A DNA stretch of 64,000 nucleotides, taken from the NCBI RefSeq assembly GCF_003086295.3, contig NC_092043.1, positions 46,338,098 through 46,402,097 on the forward strand, written 5' to 3'. This stretch comes from Arachis hypogaea (lineage: Eukaryota; Streptophyta; Magnoliopsida; Fabales; Fabaceae). Under the pieces are notes generated by a model. The model saw only the letters and a program-made list of their open reading frames with translations, searched no databases and was not told where the DNA came from. Below are positions 48,435-62,200 of this stretch, one piece after another. Within the stretch, counting starts at the first letter, position 1; the number at the start of each line of letters is the position of its first letter. Position numbers and translations under genes: made by a program.

Positions 48435-48539
48435 TCTTTAATTTTTTACCAATAGGATTTTTGGGGTGAAATGATGAAAAAGGGAAAAAAACATTGTTAG
48501 GTTATAAATAATTAAATATAATAAAAGAGATGACGTTTA

Positions 48540-48735
48540 AGATGGCTATGGTATAATGTCTGTGAAATTGATGACTACATTTCTATCATAAATCCAGGAT
48601 GAACATTAAATGATAGACACGTTAGTGCTATAGAAAATTTCTTATACGAAACAACAAGTGGTACTCAAAATTAAATGGCAGGCATGTCTTCAATATTTAA
48701 GTAAAAAACATGTGCGTGAATTATGATTAAATCTC
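48540..48735. repeat. Flank paralogous to 8625-8770
   Basis: Shares GTGGTACTCAAAATTAAA and AACATGTGCGTGAA with the segment near 8.7 kb, in the same order and orientation. Part of the ancestral upstream flank of the TPS unit. Confidence 0.6.
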
Positions 48736-49020
48736 CTTACAGTAAATATTCATATTGGTGTTTGAAATTATTCGTGCTTTAAACTGTTTTTAAAGTTTTA
48801 GTTTAGTAGTTAATTTAGTCAACATCGGTTATTTAAATTAATTTTTTTAGTATTTTTCATTAAAGATGTAATGATATGGCATACTAACGTAGATCATCAC
48901 TGATAGAAATAATAAAAAAATAATTGTAATTTATTATCATTAATGATTTCTATTTCTTATCAAAATTTTTTAATTTTTATTTGTTTGATTTTTCAATTAA
49001 TAAATTAAAATTAATTTATC

Positions 49021-49500
49021 TACTACAAAAAATTATTAGAATAGCAACCGATTTTAGTGACTGAAAAAATTAGTTGTTAATAGCGACTGATTTAGTAACT
49101 GATATAGAATTTCTAAGACAAAAAAAATTTTGGTCGTTAAATCGATTGCTAAATTACATTCAGTTACTTATTTAATTACCAGTTTTAGATTTTTAAATTA
49201 GACATCAGCGACCGATTTAATAACCGATTTTATCAGCAACCAATTTAGCGACCGAAAAGTTGGTCGCTATTTAGCAACCAATTCTCTCAGCGACCAATTT
49301 AGCGATAAAAAAAGTGGTCGCTATTTAGCGATCAATTTTATTAGCGACCGATTTAGTCACCAATATCGTTTAGTACTAATTTGGTAGCAATGATTGAAAA
49401 TCGGTCACTAACAACCAAAATTTATTACTATTTTTAAATTTATGACCAAAGTTTTAGTGACCATTAAAATTGGTCGCTCTTCCAGTAATTTTTTGTAGTG
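49021..49500. mobile_element. 480-bp CACTA-derived MITE
   Basis: Left end TACTACAAAAAATTATTAGA (first C changed to T), right-end complement CACTACAAAAAATTACTGGA. The interior is made of AGCGACCGATTTAG-type motifs in both orientations, like the ends of the 9.1-kb CACTA element. Flanks ATC/ATG match at two of three bases. It has no coding capacity. Confidence 0.8.
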
Positions 49501-50420
49501 ATGTAAGTTAATATATATTTTTTGTACATATACCAACAAAATTATAACAAGTTCTACTTTAATTATTGTTTCCAACAACCATATATCATATTTTTCGTTT
49601 TCTATTAAAAATGCTCATTAGATTTTTAAAACCTATGTAGTTATAATTTAAACTTCTCTGGTTGAGTTTTTAAAAAATATTTTTTTTGAGTTATTTTTTT
49701 AAATATTTTTTAAAAAATAAAAATAATTTTATATTTAAAAATTTTATATAAATAGATTATTTTATCTATTAATTATGTTTAAATACAATAATATTAAAAT
49801 ATATTTTTATTTATTTATTATGTAAAAATATCTATTTTTTAAATATAAAGATATTTTTAAAAAAATGTAGATTATAACTTATAAAAAAATTATTTTTTTA
49901 GTATTTTTATTTTTATCATTAAAAATTTATCAAACATACTTAAAAATAAAATAAAAAAATAATTTTTATCAACTTAATTGCACCTAAACAAACTCTTTAT
50001 ATAAAATGCATATTAATTTATTTTATCTATTATAAATTATAATTAGAGAAATATGATATAAAAGAGTATTAGAATTTCTTATTTTTAATCATTACTTAGC
50101 TTAGCTATTAACTCAATTCCTTTAGTATAGTTCTTTTAGTCTAGTAATTTATTTTTTTTTTTTAGGATATCTTCCTGTTCAACAAGACAAAGACTAATCC
50201 ACTACGGTACTGAAATACATTTAATGATTTATTATTAATCAATAAATTATTACATACACAAAATAATTTTTTTTAGTTTAATAATTTATTAATATATTTT
50301 ATTCTATATTTTTAAATATTAATAACTAATTAATGAATAAAAATAATAAATTTTGATTACCCTTTATCATTCCTTTTATAATTTTATACCCTGTATGGCA
50401 CGGAATTTTAAAACTTGTTC
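49501..50420. other. AT-rich upstream region of TPS copy 3
   Basis: No gene recognised. Homology with the copy 1 promoter begins only at the GTTATAACATAGAATCCAAT segment (50457), about 45 bp before the start codon. Confidence 0.45.
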
Positions 50421-50424
50421 CATC

Positions 50425-50436
50425 TTTATATATATT
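50425..50436 (+). promoter_or_regulatory. Candidate TATA box of TPS copy 3
   Basis: TTTATATATATT lies about 66-77 bp upstream of the copy 3 start codon. It is unrelated in surrounding sequence to the TATA region of copies 1 and 2. Confidence 0.4.
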
Positions 50437-50501
50437 AAGGGTATCTATTATAGAAGTTATAACATAGAATCCAATCCACATAAAAAAAAAAAAAATCAAG
50501 G

Positions 50502-53500
50502 ATGTCTAATACTAACAGTTCAGTACTTCATTGCTTCAAACCTGATGCAAAATTCAACACGCGTGATCGGAACACCGCAAATTATCATCCTAGTATTTGG
50601 AAGGATCATTTCCTTCAATATGCTTCAGAATCCATGGTATATATGTATATATTCTAATATATATATCTATGTTATTGGTAGCTATAGTGATTATGGTATT
50701 TTAAAATTTACATATATTTATACACATATAAGCATTTAGGTATATGTATCTTTTATTTTATTATTTTGTTTCTTTATTAAGACTTTCAACATATGGATAT
50801 AATGCAGGAATTTGATGATGAAACGAAGGCACAAATTGAAAAACTGAAGAAACAAGTTGCCAAGATGCTTATTGATGTCTCTAAGCCCATTGAAGAAATA
50901 GTTAACTTGATTGATTTAATATGTCATTTGGGCATTCATTATCACTTTGAAAGCGAGATTGATGAAGTGCTACAACAAATTCACAAGAATTATACCAAAA
51001 ATGGAGAAATAATAATTGTTGAAGATAACCTTCGCTTACTTGCTTTGCTTTTTAGGTTATTAAGGCAACAAGGATATCACGTTTCACCAAGTATATACCT
51101 TATTCCTATTCTTTTTAGGTTACTTTTATATTTTGGCTTAAAATAACCTTAATATAATTTTTGTATGCTATAATACATAATATTAGGGTATTTTGATTTT
51201 AGTCATTATTAAACTTTTTGCTTTTTGATTTTGTCTATCTCTCTTTTTTTTATTTTTTTGTTTATTTATAGTTAGCAATATTAATTAAAACACTAAATTA
51301 GCTTTAACTTCAAATCTTAAATTATAAATTATAAATCTAAACACTAAAATTGACTAATATTAGTTGACTAAAAATTGATTCTCTGTAAATTCACTCACTC
51401 ACTATTTTTTTTAAATTACTTTTTCATTTTTCTTTACTTATTTCTTCTTCTTTCAAGCACTACAATTTCACTAACAATAATCACCGGTTGTTATTGGCAC
51501 CGACCCCACTAACTCTAAATTCTAAACTATAAATCCTAAATTTTAAATTCTAATTTTTAAACGTTAAATTCTAAATTTTAAATTTTTTTATCCTGAATTA
51601 GTTTTATTTTATTTCACTTTCAAATATTTCTTTTTTAAAGTTTTAGATGTTTTTATTATTTTAGTTTAACTTGTTTCTTCTTAATGTTCATTTCTTTCTA
51701 ATTATTGGTTGATTTTAAATTAGTTGGCTGAATTAATATCGATGACTTCTTAAACTTTTTCTTAAATATTTTGATTGTTGTATGGAACAATATTCAGATG
51801 TGTTCAACAAATACAAGGACGAGAATGGAAACTTTAGTGAAAAACTTGTGAAGGATGTGGAAGGATTGCTAGAATTGTATGAAGCATGTCATGTCAGAAT
51901 TCATGGAGAAGAGATATTAGATGAAGCTTATGCATTCACTTCCACTCAACTTAAATCCATTGCAACCCAATTGAAGGCTTCTCTTGCAGCACAAGTCAAC
52001 TATAGTTTAGGTCAATCTTTACACCAAGGTTTGCCGAGATTGGAGGCACGGCGTTTTATTTCAATATATGAAGAAGATCCAACCCATAATCATACTCTCC
52101 TCACTCTTGCAAAATTAGATTTTAATTTCCTACAAAACTTGCATCGGAAAGAAGTTGGCAACATTTGCAAGTAAGCTCTTTAATTTTTAATTACCACAAA
52201 ATCATCATCGGTTAAATAAGTTTCAAATCCATCATTTTGGTTAAATGTTTATATTGTTCCACAAAAGCTTGAAATGTAGTTAGACTGTTAGTTTATTTTT
52301 TAAAATGTTTATGTTATAGCAATTTAGTCAATTGTTGATAAAATTTATGATGTCAGAATTTATTATTTTTATTATTTTTTAGTTAGTTATTAATATTTAA
52401 AAATATAGAGTAAAGTATATTATTAATTACTAAACTAAAAAAATTAGATTAATAAATAAAAATAATAATAAAAAATAATAATCAATTTTGATAATACTGT
52501 AACATTTCTCATATTTTATTAGTTATGTGAGCTGTGTTTTAATTTCTGTACTAATATATATTGTCATGTTTAATGAAATTAACAAAACAAAGGAAAACAA
52601 AAAGTTATTACAAGATAAAAATAAGAAAAAATTATTGAAATAAATCCAAACAAAAAATCATATATTTTGTAAAAAGATTTCTTTTCCTCAATAGTTTTGC
52701 ATCAATAACATAAATGTGGGAAAACAACAAAATTAAATTAAAACAGTCAACAATAACTTAATACATATTTTAGATAACAAAAATCTGATGTGCACAACAA
52801 AAATTAGCTAACAAATTAGTCATTATATTTTCGTTTTAAATATATATTATTATATAATTTATTTTTAATATATATTTTATATATGTGACTAATTTGATGT
52901 TTAATTTTAATATACATATAATATAATTAATTAGATAATTTCATTTTGATTTTTAATTTCATAATGTTTGAATTTTGGAGGTGCAAATTTTTGCTAATTA
53001 TTAAATAAATATTTTTTATTCTCTCTTAAGTAGTCTACTTAACCGAATTAATCACTAAATTTATTTATTTAACTAAACACACCATATTATAATTTATAAC
53101 CTTGTTATTATATTGTTTTCCAAGAATGCTTCTTGTTCTTATTGTCATTGTTATTGTGTTGTTGTTCTTTAATTTTAGGTGGTGGAAGAAGCTTGATGTT
53201 GCTACAAATTTTCCGTATGCTCGAGACAGAATTGTGGAATGTTTTAATTGGGTTCTGGCAGTTTATTTTGAGCCCCAATATTCTCAAGCTAGAAAATTAT
53301 TGACAAAATTATTGGCTCTTACGTCAATTATTGATGATACATACGATGCTTATGGAACTATAGATGAACTAAAACTTTTCACTGAGGCAATTGAAAGGTT
53401 GGGAAAGAAATTATAAATAGACAATATTTTTTGTTATGCTAGGAAGCCAACCTAATATTTTATACTCTAACTTTAAATAAAATTAATTATGATATCAATT

Positions 53501-55700
53501 TTTCTATTTTCTTTAGATTCTCACTCTTTTTTTAGTTTTTTTCTCTCTTTCATAACTCTTTCATTTATTAACAGAGTTAATGCAATTTATTAATTTCATT
53601 AGTTTATTATCAATTTAAATCAATTTTGGATTTTTTTCTTTTTATTAATTTCAAAATTCTTAAAAAATCTATTGAGGTTGCAACTCCATCAATTTCAGTT
53701 TCCAACCATTTGTGCATTTTTCCAAAATTTTTCTAATTTTTTCTTTTAAAGAGCTAAAGTAAAAAAACATCCAACATAGTCAACAACCAAAACCTTTATT
53801 TCTTCATATCTGAAATTCTTAAGGAAAATATCATGCCTTTCTTAGTTTTAAGATTTGAAATTTAATTTGGAATTAATGGTCAGGAGATTTGTGATATTAT
53901 TGGTACCAAATTAAACTTTTTAAGTTGTTTCATTCCAGGTGGGATATTGGCTGTTTGAATGATCTTCCAAAATACATGAAATTAATTTATGTGTCTCTCC
54001 TCAAGATTTTTGAAGAAGCCGAACGAGAACTTGAAAAGCAAGGAAGAGTATATTGCATTAAATATGCCATAAAAGAAGTAAGACTCTCTTTTGACCATTT
54101 TACAATATGTTATTTTTTATTTTGGTTGTTTACAATATAAAATTTGAATATACACCACTTGCTTAAATAAACGATTGAGTTGAGCAATAAACTAATCTAA
54201 ATTGATTTAGATAATATATTACTTGTTTTATTCTTTAACTTATTCAATTTGAAAATAGAGTGCATCCAACGTGTAAATTAATGGTAAATTAGTCTAAATA
54301 CTTCATGAAGTTCTTTTGTTTTTTTTGTTAGCATGTATATTCTTAATAAAAATAATTGAATTCATCATATCACAATTGTTTCTAGACTTATCTAGAACTA
54401 CAGTAATTTAGATTTGAATGTGAGATCTAAGATATTTTTAAGTAAAAAATTCGATTTTTTTGTGAAGAGATATGAGGTGATACTATAAGGAACTCTAACA
54501 CTTAAATTAGCAAGAATTTTAGATAATTTTTTAGTATATTAGAGTTAAAAAATACCTGAAACAAAAGAGACATTCATATAAATATATAGTGGTCATTCCT
54601 GTAACCTCCCCTCTTTATTCAGCAGGTAGGTAGTTATTTCTCCTTTTATCTAGAGATTGCTATGACTCCATATTTAAATATATGAACTTATTTGTAGGTG
54701 TAGTTTAGATTTTGTGCTGAAGTTGATTCGAAGAAGTCAAATGCATAGCAATTGTAGAATTGGGTTTTATCTTACTTTTGGACCTAACTTCTAGTTTTAG
54801 ACTAGGGTATGAATAACAATATTCCAAATACACTATTATCAATAATGATTTTGTTATATAATATGCGTTGAATGGCAGCTTCAGAAGACAATTCAGGCCT
54901 ACATGACGGAGATCAAATGGTTGAATAACAAGTATATACCAACAATGGCAGAGTACATCCAAACATCAACAATATCATCTGGTTATCCGTTGTTAATAAC
55001 AGTTTCTTACATTGGCATGGGAGATATGGCCATAGAAGACATCTTCAAATGGGTAACAAGTAAACCCAAAATTGTTAGAGCTTCCACAATTATTTGCAGG
55101 TTCATGGATGACATTGTCTCTAATGAGGTATATTTATGTCCAATATACAAACACAACATAAAAGTTTAACTACCATACTAAATATATATACAAAAATTAG
55201 CCACTAAATTAAACAATACTAGAAAGACAATAATCAAAATTATTTTATTTAATTTAACATTTAAAATTTTATAATTAAATTTTAATGAGTAATTTATTTT
55301 TTGAATGTTTTTCCTTATTCTTTAGTTATGTAAAAATTATTTTAAAAACTAAATCTCATAATATTTTACAGCTTGAACAGAAAAGAGAACATGTTACCTC
55401 AATAATAGAATGCTATATGAGAGAATATGATATATCCAAAGAAGAAGCCATTCAAGAATTGAAAAAGGGAGTTACAGATGCTTGGAAGGATATAAAATGA
55501 GGAATGCCTCAAGCCAACTAAAGTTCCAATGTTGTTTCTAATGCGTGTTGTCAATCTGGCACGATTTATGGATGTGATGTACAAAGATGAAGATTGTTAC
55601 ACTCATGCTGAAGGCAAAATGAAGAAATGCATTCAAGCTTTGCTTGTTAATTCGGTGCCAATAATATGAGAAGGAAGGATAGGAAACCTCTTATGCCTAA
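50502..55700 (+). pseudogene. TPS copy 3: frameshift in exon 7
   Basis: Exons 50502-50636, 50808-51090, 51798-52170, 53179-53397, 53939-54077, 54879-55127, then exon 7 from 55372. Exon 2 is one codon shorter than in copies 1 and 2 (EFDDET for EFDDDET). RDR, DDTYD and DDIVSNE are present. In exon 7 GATATAAATGAG of the other copies is GATATAAAATGAG here; the extra A gives TGA at 55498-55500 and a predicted 508-residue product lacking about 70 C-terminal residues that form the active-site lid. A second lesion follows: six bases missing near 55660 produce PII-stop, and the last codons are scrambled. Exon 7 begins with Leu (CTT) rather than Phe. Promoter sequence differs from copies 1 and 2. Confidence 0.85.
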
Positions 55701-55739
55701 GCAAAATATAATCTAATAAAGTTAGAGGAGAATTTTCTT

Positions 55740-58219
55740 ATTTAACATATGAGAAAGTAAAGAGGAATAATGTTTTTTTTTTATCAATGCAAATAATAGG
55801 TTAAAAAAAATTTAAATTAATTAAATATAATATGATTAGTAGATCTAAAATACGACCAGTTATTCACATTATTTGTATCTCTCATTGTTTACTTAGCAGG
55901 ATTGTTAATATATTATCTTTTGAATTATCTAACTATTGAATTATCTAACTATTTACACTTAGAGATTGCAATAATAGAATTTGCAACCTTTGCTGCTTAT
56001 AAAATGCTATAATATAATACTTAATTATTGTGAAAAAATACTAGAGAGTCATTAAAATTTATATTTTTGGTTATTATTTTTAATTATTATTTTAATTTTT
56101 TTTAATTTACTAATCTAATAATATGTATTTTAATCTATATTTTTAAATATTAATAATTAATTAATAAAAAATAATAATAAATTCTGGTTATCATATAACG
56201 TTCTTCGTTATTGTGTAATTGGTCTGTTATCTATAGACCAAGATCCTTTGCCTCACTAGTCACTCTATAGACCAAGATCCTCTACCTCACTAGTCGCTAC
56301 TTTGTAAATAAAACATAGAAAGAGCAATATCTAATAAATTTAAGATTAGACATGTTGGTCGTAACGAATTTTGATTTCTTTTATATGTTCTTAATAATTA
56401 TTATCATGAAATAGATCGGTCTCTTTGTTATTTTGAATGGATTAATTTGTTTCATAATAATTTTTTTAAAAATTTAATTGTCTTATAACAAAATTTGTTA
56501 AAATTTTTATTTATTTATACTCAAAATTTGATTGAAAATGAAAAAAAAAAGACTAGTTTAATAATTTTTGAAAATCTTTAGTGAATAAAATTTATTAATA
56601 ACTGAATTTTTTTATCCTAATTTGATAAAAAAAATTTCAAGAGGTTTTAAAAAATGCAAACTCTCATTTAGCATTTGGTAAATCGAAAATACTATATGGT
56701 TGTACTTTTAAAAGATAAAAATACTTTTAAAAATATCTAAAATAGATTTTTTTAAAATAACATGCATGTTATTTATCAAAATAAAAAAGTTTAATATAAT
56801 TTCATATATTAATTAATATCTAAATTTAATTTTTATATTAATATTTATTATAATATTTTTAAATTTTAAAAATATTTTATTAAATATATTTATTATTAAT
56901 TGTACTTATTAAAAATTATTTTTAATTTAATTTATCAAACATAAATATTATAACTTTAAAAAATAAAAGCATTATGAAGCTAGGCAAAAAATTGGACGGT
57001 CTCATCATTTTTGCACTATTAAATGGTTCCGATAATAAAATATGTTTTTAAGTTTCTAATAATTATTAAATAATCTTTATTTGATTTTAATTATAAAATA
57101 AACCTTTATTGATTATTTATTATAAAATTTATTCTCTTTTTTATAAATTATTATTTTATTATTTATCTATCATATTTATTAACAATTAAAAATAAAACAA
57201 TAATAAAATAGGTCTTCTATTAATCGTCATCTCCATAAATGTTTTGACAATATACGAATTAATAATTTTTTATATATTGATCTGTTACATCTGTAAAAAC
57301 TAAGAAAAAATCGTAATTATTGATAATTCAATCGATTGAAAGTATAACACAATCGATTAGAAGTGTAATAATCTAGCAAGATGTCGATTCTAAAAAATCT
57401 CACAAACAACTCAAATCAAAAAAATTTTTAAATATTTTTGTCGTAATTAAATTACAAATTTGTTGTTATTTTTGATGAAAAGTTTTCTGTTAATTTGAAT
57501 TGAAGTTTAAAATTAATATAATTTAAAAAATATTTTTAAGAAATGAGAGCATAATGATAATTTTTTATTTCAAAATATACTAAAAAAATATATAATAGAA
57601 AAGATAATTAAAATATTGTAAAATGAGAATTTATTTTCATATGATCATACAAGTTTTATTAATTATTAATTAGAATCATTTAGGAATTCGTTCAATAAAG
57701 ATTAAACTGAGATAACTCTTGAATTAATTAGAATCGCTAAAATAGATTAAATTCGTCAGATTAGCTCATTTATCTGACTTAAATAGATGGGTATTTCACT
57801 CTAAAATCAAACTCATAAGAAAAGAGAGCCTAAATGACTTAGCTCGATTAATCAGAAAAAATAGCGAATTAAGTTGGTCAATTCTCGGGTCAAACGGATG
57901 CATCTTTTTTTTCCAAAATAAGTTAGTATATTTTTTTTTTGTAGATTCGACCTGAAATTCGATTAGCTCTCTAAAAAATGTAACACGACTAATTTAAAGA
58001 TTTTTTTTTTGCTAATATTTATTTTAAATTGCTCATCCCAAAAAAATGGAGTTTTTTTTCCAATATTTAATAAAAAAATTTACTGGGTTAGACTCTGACA
58101 ATAAATTATTCGAAATAGCTAGAAAATTAAAGCCCATAAATAAAGGATTTTCAATAACTAAACTATATTGATACAAGAAGTAATAAGTACCTATGGATAT
58201 ATATGAATAAATTTCAAGA

Positions 58220-58250
<31 letters not shown>

Positions 58251-58990
58251 ATTAAATTTAATAAATAATACTAACAAATATATTAGAATATACAAATTAG
58301 ATATATATGACCTATTAAATAGTTTATATGGATGATTAAGATTAAACTAAAAAGCTATAAAATATTTTAAAATGGTAGTTTATTTATCATATATACAAAC
58401 GCATTTTTATTGACAAAATAATATATCTCATATATATATCCTTATTATTTTTAGTTTTTCATGGCATTTCCTAACCTGACAAGTGATTATTAGAATTCTA
58501 TTTAACAGTTTATTACTAATCAATAAATTATTATATACACAAAATAAAATTTAAATGCCAAATACTTATTTATTATTTATTTATATGATATATATAGTTA
58601 TATAAATTATACTTTAAATAAATTTTATTATATACAAAGTATCTAATAATAACTTATATTTACATTAAATTTATTTGTCAGATTTTAGTTGTGAAAATAT
58701 AAATTATAAAATATAAAAATATTTTAAAATTAAAAAATAATACAAATTATTTTAATTTATTTATTTTAATATAACATCATTGATATTTACATAAATTTTT
58801 TGTATTTATTTGAAAAATTTATCTATTTAATAAAAAAATTTAAAACGTAAATTCTTTTTTAAAAATGAAATAAAAAATTAAAAACAAAAAATAAAATATG
58901 TTATATTAATTTAAAAAATATTTAATTTCAAAAATTGAAAACGCTTATAAGCGCACTTTTTAGTACTTCAAATAAAAAATAAACCCAAAA
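55740..58990. other. AT-rich spacer, no gene recognised
   Basis: Long stretch of A/T-rich DNA with dispersed short direct repeats; (TA)n at about 58219-58244. The part at 55907-56020 is the old TPS flank shared with copy 2. No frame over 60 codons and no coherent transposon ends were found. Confidence 0.5.
56232..56301. repeat. Two 35-bp direct repeats
   Basis: CTATAGACCAAGATCCT(T/C)T followed by (G/A)CCTCACTAGTC(A/G)CT is present twice in direct succession. Confidence 0.8.
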
Positions 58991-59137
58991 TCCCATTATT
59001 TTTAGTAATTTTTTCATCTACACCCGCTAAACATGTCTAACCCGCACTACTGCACTACTCTCTGCCCCACTAAAACCTAACTTTTACACACGGATTTAGA
59101 TCCTCTAAAGTTTGAATTTCACTTTAAAGAGTAAAGT

Positions 59138-59917
59138 CTAATCTCTCACCCATAAGAAGGTGGGATTCACTTGGTTTTTTCCAAAGATGGCCAACAACAC
59201 GTCGACAATCTTTTTGTCTACAGCAGACATCCCCTTGTAGGTCACCTTAATAAAAGTGTTGGACCCCGCCCCAAAACTCCAATATGTTGGGATGAGGCGT
59301 TGCCCTTCTAACGACAGCCAGAAGGGGTGGCGACCTTTGACTGGGTGCACTTTGAAGTACTTATCCTTGAACCCATGGTAAGAGTCTTCGAACAAGTAAA
59401 AAATCTTCCGACCCTGGGTAGATCAGAAGGACATGAACCCTTTCCTCGCTTTTCCTTCATTGGAAGGATTCGTGAGGTTGAATAGATAAAGGAAAACGTC
59501 GACGGATATCGGCAGCTCTAAGTATTCACACACCATCTCGAAACAGCGGATGGAAGTCCAACTGTTCGGATGCAACTGCGATGGCACCACGGAGATCCGG
59601 TTAAGGAGCGCCATTTGAAAAGAAGAGAAAGGAATTCGAACCCCCAGTTGGATAAATATTGCCTTGTAGAACCAGATCCGGTCGGCAACTCGGGAGGAGC
59701 GAAGGTTGAGTTCGTATAACCGTTCGTTGGGAGCGGGAATGAAAATATCATAATTGGACTCCTCGTCAGTCCCGCTGCACAAGTACTCGACTTGACGGAA
59801 CTTAGTCAACTCCTCCTCACCCATCTGATTTGGAAAATCCTTCACGTCAGAGATCACCCAAGCGTACCGGTCGTAACCCACGCCTAAGGTGGAAGCTCGT
59901 GAGACGATACGAGGCAT
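59138..59917 (-). pseudogene. Gypsy-type Transposase_28-like gene relic
   Basis: The minus strand starts MPRIVSRASTLGVGYDRYAW and continues through RIPFSSFQMALLNRISVVPS, then LHPNSWTSIRCFEMVCEYLE. It is interrupted by one in-frame TGA (59425-59423) and goes on with GRKIFYLFEDSYHGFKDKYF. This is the plant 'putative gypsy type transposon' domain (Transposase_28, PF04195), found in the gag region of some plant gypsy elements. Only this domain remains; its C-terminal part and all pol regions are missing. The CT-rich zone to about 60420 could be its leader. It directly precedes the truncated TPS copy 4. Confidence 0.75.
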
Positions 59918-60629
59918 ACCTACAGTGGGGGCACCACTCGGTTAGTCTATGCGGTCGAGAGTTCGAAAAAGGCCCAGAACTACGTTTAGCCTATTCAACA
60001 ACTGAAACCAAGCATGGCCGAAGCAAATCCTAAGTAAAGCCTAAAACTAAAGCCCTGGAATGGTAACCCCCTAATGCACCTATCTAACACTAACGTCACT
60101 TAACATATGAGTAAAATCAGAAAAACAACATGCACACAGAACACAGACAGTGAAGGTAAAACAAATATGGAGCAAAAAGTGGAAGATGAGTGCTTACCAA
60201 GATAGTTGCAGAGATTTGGAAGGAAGCAATAAGGGGCGAACGTGCAAGGACACATGAATGGTAGTAGAAAATTCGGAGAGAAGAAGACAGAAATGGGAAG
60301 AACAAGGGAATGAAGTGAAAGCAAAATGGAAAACTGATTGGGGGATTAAGAAATTGACTCAAGAAGCGCAAAAGACAAAGGGCAAAATAGTCTTTGCACG
60401 TAGGATTTTGAAATAACCCATTATGAGCATTAAATGCTTGAGCATTAAATTCATAATCAATTTGAATTAATTAAATAGTTAATTTATTCGTCTGCATAAA
60501 TAAATATTAAAAGTTTAAATTTTGTTTTAATTAAATAATTAATTCACTTGTTCTAAATTTGTTGAGTTAAAAAATACTGTAAAAAATTAGCAATAATAAT
60601 TTTGTTATATAATATGTGTGGCATGCCAG

Positions 60630-61705
60630 CTTCAGAAGACAACCCAGGCCTTTATGACTGAGGCCAAATGGTTGAATAAAAAGTATATACCAACAATAGC
60701 AGAGTACATACAAATCTCAACATTATCATCTGCTTATCCATTCCTCGTGACAAGTTCTTACATTGGCATGGGAGATATGGCCATAGAAGACATCTTCAAA
60801 TGGGTAACAAGTAAACCCAAAATTGTTACAGCTTCCACAATTATTTGCAGGTTCATGGATGACATTGTCTCTAATGAGGTATATTTTATGTGCAATATAC
60901 AAACACAACATAAAAGTTTAACTATCATATTAGGTATATATAATAATTAGTTATTCGTATAAAATATATATGAAAAATAAATTTAAAAATATATATATAT
61001 TTATATAAAAAATAATACTAAAAAAATAATAATTTAAAATTATTTTATTTAATTTAACATCTAAAATTTTATATATGTATTTATAATTACATACTTATTA
61101 TATTTAAAATTACCCATTTATTTTAATAATAATTAAGAAATATAAAATAATAAAAAAAACTTTGAACTATTTTAAATTGATTTTTGTTGTCTTTCAAATA
61201 TTTTCGTTATACAAAAATATATAGTGTTGACTTTTGTGTGCATATTGTATTATTTTTTAAAGTTCAATTTATATTATAATTGAATTTTAATGTATAATTT
61301 TTTTTTGGAATTTTTTCCTTATTATATTTAGTCATGTGAAAGTTATTTTAGTAGCTAAATCACATTGAACAGTTTGAACAGGAAAGAGAACATGTTACCT
61401 CAATAATAGAATGCTATATGAGAGATTATGGTGTATCTAAAGAAGAAGCCATTCAAGAATTGCAAAAGGGAGTTACAGATGCTTGGAAGGATATAAATGA
61501 AGAATGCCTCAAGCCAACAGAAGTTCCAAGGCAGTTTCTAATGAATATTCTCAACATGTCACGATTTATAGATGTGATGTACAAAGATGAAGATTGCTAC
61601 ACTCATGCTGAAGGAAAAATGAAGAAATGCATTGAAGCTTTGCTTGTTGATCCGGTGCCAATCAATAATATAAGGAAGGATATGAAACCTTTTATATATG
61701 CCTAA
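60630..61705 (+). pseudogene. TPS copy 4: exons 6 and 7 only
   Basis: Exons 60630-60878 (249 nt) and 61373-61705 (333 nt) are undamaged, with DDIVSNE/FE motif and the ending MKPFIYA, but exons 1-5 are absent. Homology to copy 1 starts inside intron 5 at about 60465 (TTAATTTATTCGTCTGCATA), where transposon-flanking DNA takes over. In exon 6 it is closest to copy 1 (shared [17 protein letters not shown]). In exon 7 it has private changes such as QEREHV and FLMNILNMSRF. With no start codon or promoter it cannot make an enzyme. Confidence 0.9.
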
Positions 61706-61734
61706 ACAAAATTGTAAGAGAATTTTTTTTTAAT

Positions 61735-62200
61735 ATAAAGTATTTATTTATTTTGGTTCTAAAAATATTTCAAACTAGATACTTTAGCTTTTAACTAACT
61801 AAAATTAATTAACTTGTTAGTCTTTAATATTTAACTCTGTAGGTCATATTAATTTTTGGTCCACTTTATTCGTCAACTCCTCACACAACTGTCTTAGGTA
61901 GTTGTCGTATCAGATATTAAATGCCACACGTTTGATCCTTCAAAATATTATTGTCAGATAAATTAGCTAGTCCTCAAAATTATTTATTATAAGATAAATC
62001 AATCTCAAAAAATATTTATTATTAAAAAAATTATGCTATCACAAATATAAAAAAAATTTAAATTAGAATATCTACTTTTTGCTTATCAGAGATAAAATTT
62101 GACCATTCAATAGCACAATCACCTAAGTTATTTTTTAAAATAGCTCCGAAAACTTTTTTCAGCTTTTCTTAGTCTCACTATTTACTACAACATAGACAAT
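61735..62200. repeat. Dispersed repeat downstream of TPS copy 4
   Basis: Same repeat as at 19750-20196 and 42490-42970, here continuing without interruption to the gypsy leader block. Confidence 0.75.

Noticed and set aside
50353..50739. 128-codon plus-strand frame across the start of TPS copy 3
   Set aside because: It runs in a different frame through exon 1 and intron 1 of the TPS; the TPS frame with ATG at 50502 fits the family.
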